Assembly: GCA_022453515.1 (NCBI GenBank)
Contig: JAJNNY010000084.1
Coordinates: 61,466 to 125,465 of the forward strand
From: Astrocystis sublimbata
Lineage: Eukaryota; Ascomycota; Sordariomycetes; Xylariales; Xylariaceae
DNA length: 64,000 nucleotides
Reading direction: 5' to 3'
The stretch's first letter is position 1; the number at the start of each line of letters is the position of its first letter. Position numbers and translations under genes: made by a program. The notes beneath the pieces are model-generated. The model saw only the letters and a program-made list of their open reading frames with translations, had not been told where the DNA came from and did not search any database. This document shows, one piece after another, positions 47,823 to 59,580 of the stretch.

Positions 47823-48722
47823 TTATAGAATAGAATCGCATGCCTGAAGTCTTTGAAAAGCCACGGTGATCTTTGGTAGTTCTTCGGCTTTAATTTCAAC
47901 ATCCATTCGGCCGCCAGCCTCCTCGAATTCGTCCACATAAATGTCAATCTACTTTTTTCCATGGCAATACTATTTTGCCCTTGTCTGTATTTCCGCCTAC
48001 TGGACGCTACATAAGATACAAGGTAGTCGATGAGCCTACCTGATGTTCCAATTCCTCCCACGCCGCATCTTTCGTTTCGGCGTGTGGAACAATGAGATTC
48101 TCTGCTACCACTACAAAGCCATTCGCTTGATATAGAGGTTTTCCCACCAAGCCAGCGTCTAGGAATATCTCTACGCCCATTTCATCAGCTTTCTTTATAC
48201 CCCATAAGAGAAGCTGCTGAGCTATTCCTCTCCGGCGATGCTTAGGGGCAGTAAACATAATGGCGAGATCTCTTTTATATGTTCAGCTTCAAGATCGATA
48301 GCCTGTTTTGCTTGATCTACTTACAGATGTGTGGTCTCTGACCCATTGCGGTGCGTGGGGCGGAAAATTGCGCCAGAAAGCTCTGCAAATCGTCGAGAGC
48401 CGTTGTCCGGGAACCAGGAGACAGAGAAGTCGTGCTGATGGGTGAAAGGATTGCTCGAATGCACCATCCAAAGCGCAGCCCCAACGATCTCCTTCGTATC
48501 GGTATCGACGGCTTTGAACCAATGACTACACGGGTCCATCGCGTGCGACGTGGCAAGTCTTGCGGCTCTTTCAGTGATGCGTGCAGCTTCATCGCCTTGG
48601 CTTAGAGGGGCCAAAAAGACCTGGGCGCCACCTTGAGGCGGGTCATCAAATGCTTCGATCAAGTGCTCTGCTATAGTTGGAAAGTCTGTTCCGGCATCTA
48701 CCTCGCGAATTTCGAATGGCAT
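47823..48722 (-). CDS. GNAT-family N-acetyltransferase, 251 aa
   Basis: Predicted acetyl-CoA-dependent N-acetyltransferase of the fungal small-molecule GNAT type. Exons on the minus strand are 48325-48722, 48040-48271 and 47823-47948; introns are 53 and 91 nt and phases agree. The ATG chosen (MPFEIREVDAGTDFPTIAEH) lacks a signal peptide, indicating a cytosolic enzyme. The middle part has the substrate-facing strands (WFKAVDTDTKEIVGAALWMV), and the acetyl-CoA-binding motif A is MFTAPKHRRRGIAQQLLLWG (the Q/RxxGxA loop around R147-G-I-A150). It ends with a sheet (VEIFLDAGLVGKPLYQANGF) and an acidic tail (IDIYVDEFEEAGG). The second acceptor (TATAAAAG) is weak in pyrimidines, but it is the only one that keeps the frame. 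The substrate is unknown. Confidence 0.85.
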
Positions 48723-49362
48723 ATTTGTTGTGAGCGTGGATATTATGAGACTAAGGGGTTTTATCATCAAGTGAAGCAGAAGTCACGAACAAGGTTAGTG
48801 AGGAGTGTTGAAGGCAGACAAAGAAGAGTAGTTGATAGTCTTTGCTACAAAATTGTATCCGAATGCGCAGCGCAGATGGTGAGGGGAAGCTGCTGTCTAG
48901 ATGATGATAGGAGACACTCGGAAGTACCGGTCACCCTTGTGCTACCGTCATCATGGGCGGGTCCATCAAGTCTTATCCCCGCGAGTCACTCTCCGCTTTG
49001 AGGTTTTTAACTCCCGTGTACAATGTGGCAGAGGCTGTCGATTCTTTCCTTGCGCCTAGATTTGGCCAAGAACAATCCTCAAGATGGACATCGCTAAGAC
49101 TTCTCACTTCTAGAAGTCCAGTAAATGACGTTTGTCATTGCCAAGGAGAGTAAGTCTCCTTTTGCTATCTATGGTTAAGGGGCTAGTATATATTTCCCAT
49201 ATCCCGTGATCGAAATTTATTCCATACCGAATCGGTGCAAACCCGTGACACGCGCGCAATATCGTCCTTATTGGCAAATCGTTTTCCGAATAAGCCAGAA
49301 CGTTCAGAATTGCCTGTGCTTAGCATTCATAACCGCTGAGACACGCGATCCCAGCCTGCCAG
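48723..49362. other. Spacer between SDR 3' end and GNAT 5' end
   Basis: About 0.64 kb, both flanking genes on the minus strand. It should hold the GNAT promoter and the SDR 3' UTR. No gene was recognised. Confidence 0.45.
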
Positions 49363-50496
49363 TCAGATGACATGCGCGGTGAGCGAAAGACCTGCGTCGA
49401 TGAGGAGTGAAGCGCCGTTGACATAACTTGCCGAAGGGCTGCACAGGAAGAGAATGCAGTCAGCCACCTCTTCAGGGTTGGCGGCACGCCCGAGGGGAGA
49501 GGCAGTCTTGATGAGCTGACCCAGACTTGGTACACGCACAAGGCTGGCCTGCATCATCGCGGTGTCTGTCCAAGAGGGGCAAACCGAGTTCACTCTGACG
49601 TGGAACTGCGCACAATCTAGGGCTATTGATAAAGATTGGTGTCAGCTACAGATGTGCCGCGACACTGTTCATGATCTCGATGACAGGTGCAACTCACCGG
49701 CGGACTTTGTAACACCAACAACTGCATGTTTTGAGGTGGTGTACGGCATCATACCTGGCACTGCGATGAAGGAGTTCACAGAGGCAAGATTAACAATAGA
49801 GCCACGCCCTAGAGTACGACTCCCGTGTCTACTACTGACGTATGTCAGCGGTTCCTGTTTGGACATGGCTCTAGCAACCTCACGATTGCACAGCACTAAA
49901 AGTCTGTGATCAGTACCTAGCTCATCAACTCAGAAGACCAACGAGGATCTGGCCCTTCCCGTTGGCAGTCAGTGGTGGCTTACTTGTTCCTCGAACATTG
50001 ATATCCATGATCTTTGAGAAGAAGTCGGCCTTGAGATTCAGCATAACGGCGCCAGAGGTATTCCCGATCTATTCTGTCGGTTAATCAACGAAACAATGAA
50101 TACACATCTCACTTTCACCATTTCCACTCACCCCTGCACTGTTGACACTATAATCGATCCGTCCGAATTCCTTGATGGTAGTGTCAACCATCTTTTGGAC
50201 GCTCTCTTCATTGCAGATATCGACATGAATTGAAATACACCGATAATTAGGGTTGGTGGCATAGCGTCTACTCTCCTTGGCGGATTCCTGAGCACCATGT
50301 TCATTGATGTCGGCAAAAGCAACACCATCTACTGCAGCTTCAGCAAACGCAAACGCGGTTTCTCTGCCAATACCACTAGCAGCCTATTTGAATAAAGGGT
50401 TAGCATCTATTCTATGGAAAACAACGGGGGGGGAGGGGTTTTATTCACTCCTGTAATAAGAGCTATGCCACTTCCAAGTATAATCTTGGACGCCAT
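49363..50496 (-). CDS. Classical short-chain dehydrogenase/reductase, 278 aa
   Basis: NAD(P)-dependent oxidoreductase of the classical SDR type. Exons on the minus strand are 50449-50496, 50132-50383, 49984-50068, 49698-49895 and 49363-49616; introns are 65, 63, 83 and 81 nt and all phases agree. The start is ATG MASKIILGSG. The cofactor motif TGAASGIG (residues 15-22) spans the first intron, the NNAG-equivalent is NSAG (97-100), the catalytic serine is S167 (IVNLASVNS) and the catalytic pair is Y180/K184 (YTTSKHA). The C-terminal block RVNSVCPSWTDTAM and the final ASYVNGASLLIDAG are standard. No targeting signal was seen. The substrate is not predictable. It is divergent from the DUF1996 gene across 2 kb. 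Confidence 0.9.
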
Positions 50497-52494
50497 CTTT
50501 GCTGGAGTTGCGAAAGCTTTCTGGAGAAAATGAGAAAACATATGTTGGTTGAGTGAAGTAGGACCTCTGTCCATACAGAAGCAGTGGCCATGGCTAGGTG
50601 AAATGACTGGCAATACTGCAGCCAACATGCATTGTTACCCGTCCATCAGCCCCCAATGACATCGTACGGCGGCCAACAATAAAGCGCTTTCGAGAATTGG
50701 CCTAACAATCATTATGTACCTTGGTGGTAGCCCCGCATCTTGATAGCGATTACGGTCGAGTGATGTAACACACTCAGTTCGTATATGCTACTGATAAAAA
50801 TTGAAACATTTACTTCACTGAGCAGAGCAATGTTTGCGAAATTGGCTGCGACGTCTCGGTATGGACGAGATGTGATATAGTTACACAGAAACTGTCGTTG
50901 AACAGAACTGCTGACTGCAGCTCTATGAGTCAAAGTATAAAACTTTGTCGACTCAAAAAGTTGACCGCATGTAGTCGATTAGAATCATACGGAACCGTGG
51001 CATAACCCCATTTTGAGAGAACTGTGATCGTAAGATGAGTCAACTGCAAGGCTATGAGTTGGATACATGATGAGATAGACTTGAATAGCGTTATAGGGTC
51101 TGCAATTTCCTTCCAGCTTGATATTAAGTGCTTGCTGACGCACAGAGGACTAGAAGGCAAAAGTCACATAACGCCAGAAAACCTATGAGACAAGTTGCAG
51201 ATTCCCAAATCGCAACACACCTTAGTGTATACCAGGATACATCCTCCGGAGTATCCTCGGGTCCATGGGAATAGTCAGGTAGGTGCGCATTTCCTTGAGT
51301 GTCCTCAGTACTAGAACCCATCCGTCTGACCCAAAGTGCGGCGTGAGCCCGCACGGGGTAGGGAGGAGGATCACGGACACGCATTGCCCATGCATAATAA
51401 TCAATAGCATCGAGATAGCAACTGTCAGCCTGAAGGGATGTGTTTGACATTGACAGTCTCCTGGGAAGATGGCAACAGCGAGAGTCCAAACCATAGTAGT
51501 TTCTCAAAGAGTAATTGAACCTATACTCCAAATCCAGCAGAATGCTAACCGAATCATAATTTTCCATGATCAAAAATGAGCAACACGACATTCCCATCGC
51601 ACAATAAGGAGATTCCGCCTCTCTACACTCTGCATAACTCCAACATCCTTTTATGTAGGCTGTGCTACTCTGCAGAGGTTACCACAACCCGAAGAAGTGT
51701 TCTGATGTGAATCAATGATGCGGATGGAAATATGTGCCGAATATTTGATACTGGCTCAGAAACATGAGTGATTAGCAGAAGTTATCACGTCCAATTTACA
51801 ATTTGCAGATTCAATAAGACTGTCAGAAATACCAACCAATCCTGAGGCTCCCGACGATGAGCGTCATAACAACACAGGCTAGGCAGACCTCTGGTGTCCG
51901 CACCATTTCCGCACGTACACGTTAAATGAAGCTATACACATGAGGTGGCATATATCGTCTAGTTTCCCATGCCGTGCCCGGGCGCGTATCTGGCCAGTGT
52001 CTGTGACTTATAGGTAAGATTTCGCCTGCATACCTCAACATGTGGACAGTCTTGGCGTCTACGGCACTTGCATTCGCCATCGAATAGATGAATATTGCTG
52101 ATCGTATGGAGCAAGGCTCCTCAGCAGCAACCCAACTGTGCCTTCGGAAATTTGCCGCCCCGAAAAAGCGCCATATGCAGCAGCCTATTGCGTGACCGAC
52201 GTATACAACCATGCCGCGGATAAAAGTAATTTAATCAAGACTACAGCCCCTGATTCGTCCGTGGACTATACCTTGTATTTCAAGATCCTGAGTTGGGATA
52301 TGCAACCAAATACGGTCTTCCTCAGTGAGTGTGGCATGTGTGCCTAGACTGTTGTGTTATGGATACGTCGGCCAACCTTGGAATTCATGGCGCCTACATG
52401 AAAAATATACTTAAACAGTCGACGCGACACAGAGCCGAGCTCGACTGCCTCTCTTTCTTCAACCCTTTTGCCGCCACACAAGTCAGCCCTCAAC
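50497..52494. other. Divergent intergenic region, SDR / DUF1996 protein
   Basis: About 2 kb. An open frame at 51124-51597 (minus, 157 codons) shows no recognisable domain and no splice-consistent extension, so it is not called. No repeat or RNA gene was seen. Confidence 0.45.
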
Positions 52495-53957
52495 ATGAAG
52501 TCGTTTCTCGCCGCCGTGGCGCTCATTGCGCCAGTGCAAGCAGGTCTTCGCTTCGCATGCTCCTCGCTCACCATCCAGCGTCTGGACCCCGTCGTCGAGC
52601 CCGGTCAGTCACCGTCAGCTCATGTCCACCACATTGTCGGAGGAAATGCCTTCAACGCCACCATGACCGGCGATGTTGGTGAGCGGGGCACATGTACGAC
52701 TTGTGAGATGTCAGAGTACGTGTCTCTGAAATTCAAATGTGTTGTCAATCTTGGCCCGTTTCTAACTTCGTTGCTAAAGGGATTTCTCCAACTACTGGAC
52801 CGCCGTTCTTTACTTCAAGCACCCTACAAATGGCTCCTACCATCGCGTGCCCGTCAAGGCCAACGCAGCCCTCGCTCCCGGCACCACCGGCGGAATGACC
52901 GTCTACTACACTCAGTAAGTTGATTCTAGGCATCGGGTTACGACTGCTGTAGAATGGAGCGTCAAAAGAAATGCGCAATTGTTCTGACCTGTGTAAAGGC
53001 ACGACTTCAGCACGGATGGATTGAACCAGCAGTACATCACGGCCTTCCCAGCTGTAAGTTACCTTGCTCTTGTCCCTTCGCTGAGTGTCTAGCTAATCAC
53101 TATCCTAGGGTTTCCGCATGACTGTCGGATCCCCGACAACCAGCACACTCCAGGAGGCCCAAAAGCACGTCGGCCTGAGATACAACTGTCTCCAGAGTCT
53201 TCTCAACCGAGGACCTGAGATGGCCGACTTCCCCCAACGTCCCTGCCCCGCTGGGTATGTCACCTTAGCATCTCGAAATACTTGAGTCTCGTGTGTTTAG
53301 AGGAGCGGAATCTGACATGAACTCTTCCAGTATCTTCGCAGTCCACCACTTCCCCGCGTAAGTATATTGTCCAATGAACTCTAGTTGAACACACGACTGA
53401 CAAAAGCCCCCAGCTGCTGGGATGGAAAGAACCTCGACAGTCCCGACCACCAGTCCCACATGTACAACACGATCAAGTACGACGGCTTCACCAACGCGCC
53501 AGCATGCCCGGCCTCGCACCCAGTCCGCATGCCCCAGCTGACGTACGAGACCGTCTGGGACACGACCAAGTTCAACAGCCTGTGGCCGTCGGGAACACCC
53601 AACCCCTTCGTCTGGAGTTTCGAGGGATCGAGCGGCTAGTGAGTGACTCGCGACCCATGTTTCAAGAAAGTACGAATGACTGACATAATCTAGCGGCACC
53701 CACGCTGATTACATGTTCGGCTGGAAGGGAGACGCTCTTCAGCGCGCCATGAACAAGTCCGAATGCTTCTACGATGGCTGCGGCTCCATCAAGAAGCAGC
53801 AGATGGCCCAGGCCAACAAGTGCACTGTCAAGGACTTCATCGGCGAGGAGACTGATGGCTGTAAGTTTCCACTTCATAAGCATTGTTTCTTGCAATGTCT
53901 GCTGATACTGACATGTCAACAATAGGGCTTGACCAGCTCCCTGGTATGCAGATGTAA
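52495..53957 (+). CDS. Secreted DUF1996 domain protein, 335 aa
   Basis: DUF1996 proteins are secreted fungal proteins of unknown biochemical role, often found with cell-wall or plant-interaction genes. Eight exons: 52495-52715, 52780-52914, 52999-53053, 53109-53254, 53331-53357, 53414-53638, 53694-53860 and 53926-53957; introns are 55-84 nt and every phase agrees. There is a signal peptide (MKSFLAAVALIAPVQA). Family blocks are QRLDPVVEPGQSPSAHVHHI, GGNAFNATM, GTCTTCEMSEDFSNYWTAVL, GLRYNCLQ, FPQRPCPAGIFAVHHFPACW, DGKNLDSPDHQSHMYN, CPASHPVRMPQLTYETVWDT and HADYMFGWKGDALQRAM. A short C-terminal tail (WLDQLPGMQM) replaces the WSC domains some relatives carry. The 27-nt exon (53331-53357) is unusually small. 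Confidence 0.92.
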
Positions 53958-54652
53958 AGGATGGAACACCTAGACTGACAATCGTTTTTTCGGAAACCTC
54001 GAGTTGCAACCCCTGAGAGCGCGATTCTGTGGGAGCTTCTTACTTCTGTTCGTTATGTGTAGATAGACCTGCAGTGTTTGTCTTAGTCCGCTCGACGGTG
54101 TTGCGACTAATTACGCTATTACTCAATTGACACCCCTGATCACCTTCTATGACTGATCGTCGTCTCGCGCAATGATACATTACTCTGAGGTGCGAGTAGG
54201 GCAGGGCCCCGGCCTAAGATCGTACTTCACTGTTAAACCATTTCCAAGCTACCCCCGGCCTGAATCTAGTTCATGGAATGTTAATCGCAACATTTAAATA
54301 TACGTATTTAAGCGACGAAAAGCAGTTAAGATTGATATCAACTGGATTATGTGGTGATTCTTCAAATCTGCTGTGATATGGAGCTGCAGCTCTGTGCCAA
54401 GATACCTCCGGTGTACTATGTATATGCAAGTAGAGATTGATTCATGTGCAGATTTCAATATGCACTTGGACTATTAGGCGCTGAATCTCAACAGGGCTAT
54501 TAAGATGATGAATGGTGCTAAACACTGTAACACAGTCTTCCTTATTATCATTTACATAGTCTCAAAGTTATTATAAAGCTACATGCTTTTCCCGTTAATG
54601 GCCTTCGTAGTTTACTAGCATTCCTTTTTCATCCCATCATAATTACTCATAA
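53958..54652. other. Convergent spacer, DUF1996 protein / Thr-rich surface protein
   Basis: About 0.7 kb of rather AT-rich 3' flanks. No gene, repeat or RNA was recognised. Confidence 0.5.
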
Positions 54653-56356
54653 TCATAGCCAGAAGATGGCAAAGCAGGTCACAAGCAGCCAAGCAGCGCC
54701 GCACATGCCCGTTATCTTCGACGCCGAGGCCGTGGGGATCGTTGTCGAACCAGGAGTTCCCGTCGTCTCGCCCGGGACTCCTGTCGAGTCAGTAATGCCC
54801 GTTGTGAAATCCGGAATGGTCGTCTCCCCAGTCGGTGACGAAGGCGGAGAATCTGGGATGCTGGACGAGGGCGAGGAGTCTGTGGATGAAGGCGGGGAAT
54901 CTGGGATGCTGGATGACGGGACCAAGGTGGTTTCCGTGGTCTCGGCAGCACTGGTCGTGGTAGCCGTCGCGACCGTCGAGGAAGCTCCGCCCGCTGGCGA
55001 AGTGGTGCTAACCAACGTCGTCGTGTCGACGTCTGTTGTCGCTGTGATTGTGGTCTCGATAAGGCCTCCGCCAAGGGTGGGGATGGCGTACGGAGGGTCG
55101 AAGAGACCGAATCGCTCGCAGGCACCACACTGGTCATGCAAGTTAGCAACTATTTATCGCACTTTTGAATTGGATATTGAAAGTTGATTAGTGGTACGTA
55201 CCGGCTTAGCCCAATCTTTGACAGTCTGGGGGGCGAGGAGACTGAAGTCGCAGTGCCCGTCGGGAATTGTCGTCGCGATCACCTCAGGTGCGATGGCCTG
55301 GGGGCAATTCGTGTATAAATCATTCAGTGTGAGCTGCCGAGTGACATTCTGCTGAGGGACCATAGTCGAGATTGCATTGAGATCGGCTGCGAACACTTCG
55401 CTGGTTCCAGATGGGCCCACTCGGCCGAGTGAGTTGGTGCCGTAGATGGTGTTGATTACCAAGTATACCGATGGGGACGTACTATGGATTTATTAGTTCA
55501 TGCAAGGACCCAAATCACCAAGTGTTTGGTTGGGTATTGAGAGGGAGAAACCACATACAAGGTATAGTCGAGATTGGTCTCGACAAAGGTCGAGGGGTAC
55601 GTGTAATCATTGTCAGTCGGCCAGAAGAATAGTCGAACCGTGCCGGCACTTATGCTACAGGTTGTTGGACATTCCGGCTCTGGTACCGTGATAGTTGTTG
55701 GTATAGTGGTGGGGATAGTGGTGGGAATAGTTGTAGGTATAATTGTAGGTATGGTGGTAGGTATGGTGGTTGGTACGATAACAGTAGTAACGATAGTTGT
55801 TGGCACCACCGTAGGCGTAGGGTAGTACGAGGTATGTTCACGTGTAATGGTCACGGGCACACTGACTGTGGCTGTCTCTGTATCAATTTCCGTTGCTGTT
55901 TCCGTGTCTGTCTCTATGTCTGTGACTGTTGCAGTTTCTGTGTCTGTTTCTATATTCGTCTCTGTTGTGGTATCCAAGATGGATGTAGAGAACGAGACAG
56001 TGAAGGTAGCGACGACAGTTGTGGGTGTTTCTACAGTTGTAGGCGTTTCAACCGTTGTAGGTATTACCACAGTCGTTGGTATTTCCACTGGTATCTCTAC
56101 AGTGGTAGGAATTTCTGAAGTGACGATGCTGGTATGCGGCTCATGAACAGTGGGCAGTACGATGACTGTGGTGTTCTCGCCCGGTTCACCATGATGCGGA
56201 TACTCAGGTATGGCTGCGAAATGTTAGTGTTCGTAGTTCGCTTGATCAAGTCTGTGCCCAAGGTTCACAACTAAGTAACTCACCTCCACCGTCTACGCCG
56301 CTGGTACTGAGAGCAAGCAGGCCCACTACGGCCCAAAAGTTACTGGCTGAGGGCAT
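54653..56356 (-). CDS. Thr/Ser-rich cell-surface protein with putative GPI-anchor signal, 494 aa
   Basis: Predicted cell-wall or plasma-membrane mannoprotein. Exons on the minus strand are 56284-56356, 55559-56213, 55202-55481 and 54653-55129; introns are 70, 77 and 72 nt and phases agree. There is a signal peptide (MPSASNFWAVVGLLALSTSG). An N-terminal Thr-rich region follows with ETPTTV repeats, alternating TETAT/DIET units and an array of IPTT units. A central globular part with cysteines (ECPTTCSISAGTVRLFFWPT, YLVINTIYGTNSLGRVGPSG, ALAPQTV-like end, CGACERFGLF) follows. A second Ser/Thr/Pro region holds a tandem SSSIPDSPPSS pair. The C-terminus is ITGMCGAAWLLVTCFAIFWL, a hydrophobic tail after small residues, as in GPI-anchor signals. 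Heavy O-glycosylation is inferred. The specific role is unknown; an adhesin or wall structural protein is plausible. Confidence 0.82.
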
Positions 56357-57351
56357 TTTGGTAGTGGCACACGAAACACTCCGATGATTATCTGAACGAG
56401 CGTATAATAACGAGTGCGGTGATATTGACAGCAAGACAAAGGATAGCAGGACGGTGATCACTCAGTTTTCAGCAAACCTGGGATTTATTTCTTAAGAACC
56501 AACACAGAGAGTGTATACATACTGCGGGAACAGGCTTGGCGCGTCTAACAGTTACCTCCAAGAGAGATTATGTTGTCATGTCAATATTGCCCTCGTTCTA
56601 TCACACGCAGGCGAGGCAGGCATGCTACCAATCAACACGATCGAGCACCACGACTCCCGGGGCATTTGCACCGGACTCTCCAGCCACTTTCTCGCCCCAG
56701 ACATGGCTCGACATGGGCCGGGACCAACCAGATGGCGGAGGTTTTACGTGAGAATGTTGTCATATCGGCGATCGTGACGGTCGCTTTCAACGTCGGCAAC
56801 AATGCCTGCACTTAAGACCCGACAGATATGGGCCAGACAAAGCCTCTCCAACGTGAACTGCAAGGGGCACTTATGTGGGTTGGTGGTAAACAGGATGGCT
56901 GATTGGCCAATGCGACCGCATTCGAACCAGGAACACGTTTCCTATGACGTTGGTCGCATCCATCGGGGCCTACGACCGAGCCGGACTATCCACCCTAGCA
57001 ACCTAGCTCTTTAAGCGATGTTATTGCTACCAGCTGAGGCGGGAGAAGTTGAGCCACCCGAAGGTGGTATTGGCCATTGCCGGCCGCCAGATTGGGATGG
57101 ACAGAGCAGAAACAGGTTATTTTTGAGCAAGGCGCGAACACCCCGATAGTCCGTACCCGGCTTCATTACCTAACCGATCTCGTCGATGTGAAAGTAATTG
57201 CATCTCGATTCCTGCCCCAGATTCCGGGGGAGGAGCTAAAGCTTGACAGACAATCCACTCGTTATGTTTTCGCCACTAAGTCCTTCGCTCCAGATCACGA
57301 AGTGTGGTCAAACGGTTTCTAAAGTTGAACCATCTTCATGGAACTACAGAC
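56357..57351. promoter_or_regulatory. Divergent promoter region, Thr-rich surface protein / pseudo-aspartic-peptidase
   Basis: About 1 kb between two start codons pointing away from each other, both encoding cell-surface proteins. Small frames are present without features. No clear TATA was assigned. Confidence 0.4.
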
Positions 57352-59580
57352 ATGGATTGTGGCATAAGAATAAGAGCGGTGCTATGTATCTGGACGTTGA
57401 TATTCATAGCGTTGAGTCGTGGCGCAAGCAATACTATAAGATCTTCCAATGCCGATGAGGATCAAAAGGCCGTCGTGATCGCTCCCAGTGAATATTTGTA
57501 AGTGAACCTTTCGTTCAGGCATGAAGTGATAACTAACAAAACCCCAAATCAGCGAGGGAAACGATGGACCATGGAGCACATGTAAGTCATGCGTGCAACT
57601 TAATGTTATCCATTCACATTTCAGGATTAATTTCTAATACGCAGTTTTTCTTCGCGTCGGAGATCCAGAGCAAGATGTCAGAGTGACCGTGTCTACGGCA
57701 TCTCCAGAGTCGTTCGTGGTGCTGTCGGAATTCGGCTGCTCAGACTCGGTGTTTGAGGATGTGCCTGACGATTGCGCCGTGTCTAGGGGCATGCTCTTCA
57801 ACCAAAACGACTCCTCTACCTGGCATGAGTTGGGCCAATTCGGCATAAACCAGAATGGAGTTGGCCTTGAGGCGAATCTTGGGTATTCCCAGAGGTCGAT
57901 CTTCGCCCAAGAGAAGCTTGGCCTAGGGCTTACGGGACCGACTCTTGAGAACCAGACTGTCGCTGGCATCGCGACTGCGGACCCTTTCTATTTGGGGTTG
58001 TTTGGTCTCAACAACCAGCCCGTCAACTTCACTTCACTGGGCAACTTCTCGTCACCCTCGTTCCTTACAACTTTGAAAGATAAGGGCATGATTCCGAGCA
58101 TGAGTTGGAGCTATACTGCGGGTGCCAAGTATCGTGAGTGCTGAGTGCAAACACCCGTCCACGGATGAAAGACTAATTGCTTTCGCGATAGGCCTCAAAC
58201 AGGTGTATGGCCAATTGATACTATCCGGCTACGATACCTCCCGATTTGAAGAGAATTCAGTTTCCTTCAGCATGGCGGATGACATCACACGCGATCTTGT
58301 CGTAGTCCTCCAGTCCATCAGCTACAGTGGCTCGACGTCCGCCACTCTACTTTCCGAATCCATCGACATATTCGTCGACTCGACCGACCCCAACCTGTGG
58401 CTGCCCGAGGACGTGTGCGACGCCTTTGAGAAGGCTTTCGACCTTACTCTCGACAGCGACAGCGGCCTTTACTTGGTAAACGACACACACCACAATGCGC
58501 TGCTCGACTCTGACGCGGAAGTCACATTCAGGCTATCTGACGTCCAGGGTGGGGGAGACACTGTGAGGATCACGCTCCCTTATGCAGCCTTCGACCTTAC
58601 TGCAGAGGCTCCCCTGGTCGGTAATACGAGCCATTACTTCCCGTTAAAGCGCGCGGCCAACTCGACGCAATACACACTAGGGCGCACATTTTTGCAAGAA
58701 GCGTAAGTGGTGCACATGGCCAATCATGCAACAGGTTCCTTGCAGAAAACTGACTCTATGAAGATACCTTACCGCGGACTATGAGCGCAAAGTGTTCAAC
58801 GTTTCCGCTTGTGTGTTCAATGCGGGCGCGGAAGAAGACGTAGTCACCATATTGCCAAAGGGTTCCGGCGAGTCTTCGACTGGAGGAGGAGGGTCGTCGT
58901 CAGGTTCAGGGAGCAAATCCTTGGGAGGAGGCGCCATAGCCGGCATAGTGATTGGCGCCATCGTCGGAGCTCTTCTGCTCGTCGCGGCCATCATCTTCTG
59001 CGTCCGCCGCCAGAGGAAGAAGAGAGAATACGCCGCTTCCGAACCGGATCCCGATATGGCCGTCATCACGGGGCCGGTGCACAACCACCAATCGACGCGA
59101 ACAGCGCGCACAGGAAAGTACTTCTCGCCCGACACCATCGGAACAAGTACGGAGGAAGGTGTCAGCTCGAATACCACGGGGACAAATGGGTATAGTAATG
59201 GTGTTAGCATCGGAGGAGAGAGCAGTCAGCAGGAGTTAGATGGCGAAGCGACACAGGTTTCACAGATTGCGGCACCAGCAGACGACAATGGCGAGGGGTC
59301 CCGGGCGCAGTCGATACAACAAGAAGAAGCGAAGCTGAAAGAGAGAGAGACGTCGCCTGTATATCACGAGCTGGGAGGCACGGGGATTTCGAAGAGGGGA
59401 TCCGAAGCGGTGTCCAGTATGAGCGGCTTAGAACCTCATGTTGGGAGGGAGAGGGAAGAGGGCGCCGATCACCTCGACTCACCGTTTGTGTCGACACTGG
59501 GCAGTGCGGGTTGGCAGGACAAGCGAGGGGATCAGGATTTGGTGTCGCCTACTACGCCTGTTCGCCATAGTTTCGCTTAA
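57352..59580 (+). CDS. Single-pass membrane protein with degenerate aspartic peptidase (A1-like) ectodomain, 663 aa
   Basis: Pepsin-fold ectodomain anchored by one membrane helix. Exons are 57352-57497, 57553-57581, 57645-58133, 58192-58702 and 58764-59580; introns are 55-63 nt and phases agree. There is a signal peptide (about residues 1-24). The N-lobe begins GPWSTFFLRVGDPEQDVRV; where pepsins have the catalytic DTG this protein reads VSTAS (S75), and the second motif reads FVDSTDPNLWLP (D284, with T instead of G). Conserved lobe features remain (LGLFGLNNQPVNF, GQLILSGYD, YTLGRTFLQEAYLTADYER). A Gly/Ser linker precedes the helix (449-471), then RRQRKKR and a Ser/Glu-rich cytosolic tail of about 185 residues. 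Proteolysis is doubtful; a sensor or wall-binding role is conjecture. Confidence 0.85.

Noticed and set aside
37802..50496. Secondary-metabolite biosynthetic cluster
   Set aside because: An SDR, an FAD oxidase, a GNAT and another SDR are present, but no PKS, NRPS, terpene or other backbone enzyme, and no transporter or regulator. Small accessory or catabolic genes are the simpler reading.
51124..51597. 157-codon minus-strand frame between the SDR and the DUF1996 gene
   Set aside because: No family was recognised, there are no splice-consistent neighbours, and composition is close to the spacer. I cannot support it as a gene.
56930..56960. tRNA T-loop-like GGTTCGAATGC on the minus strand
   Set aside because: The flanking bases do not form a T-stem and no other tRNA arm is present.
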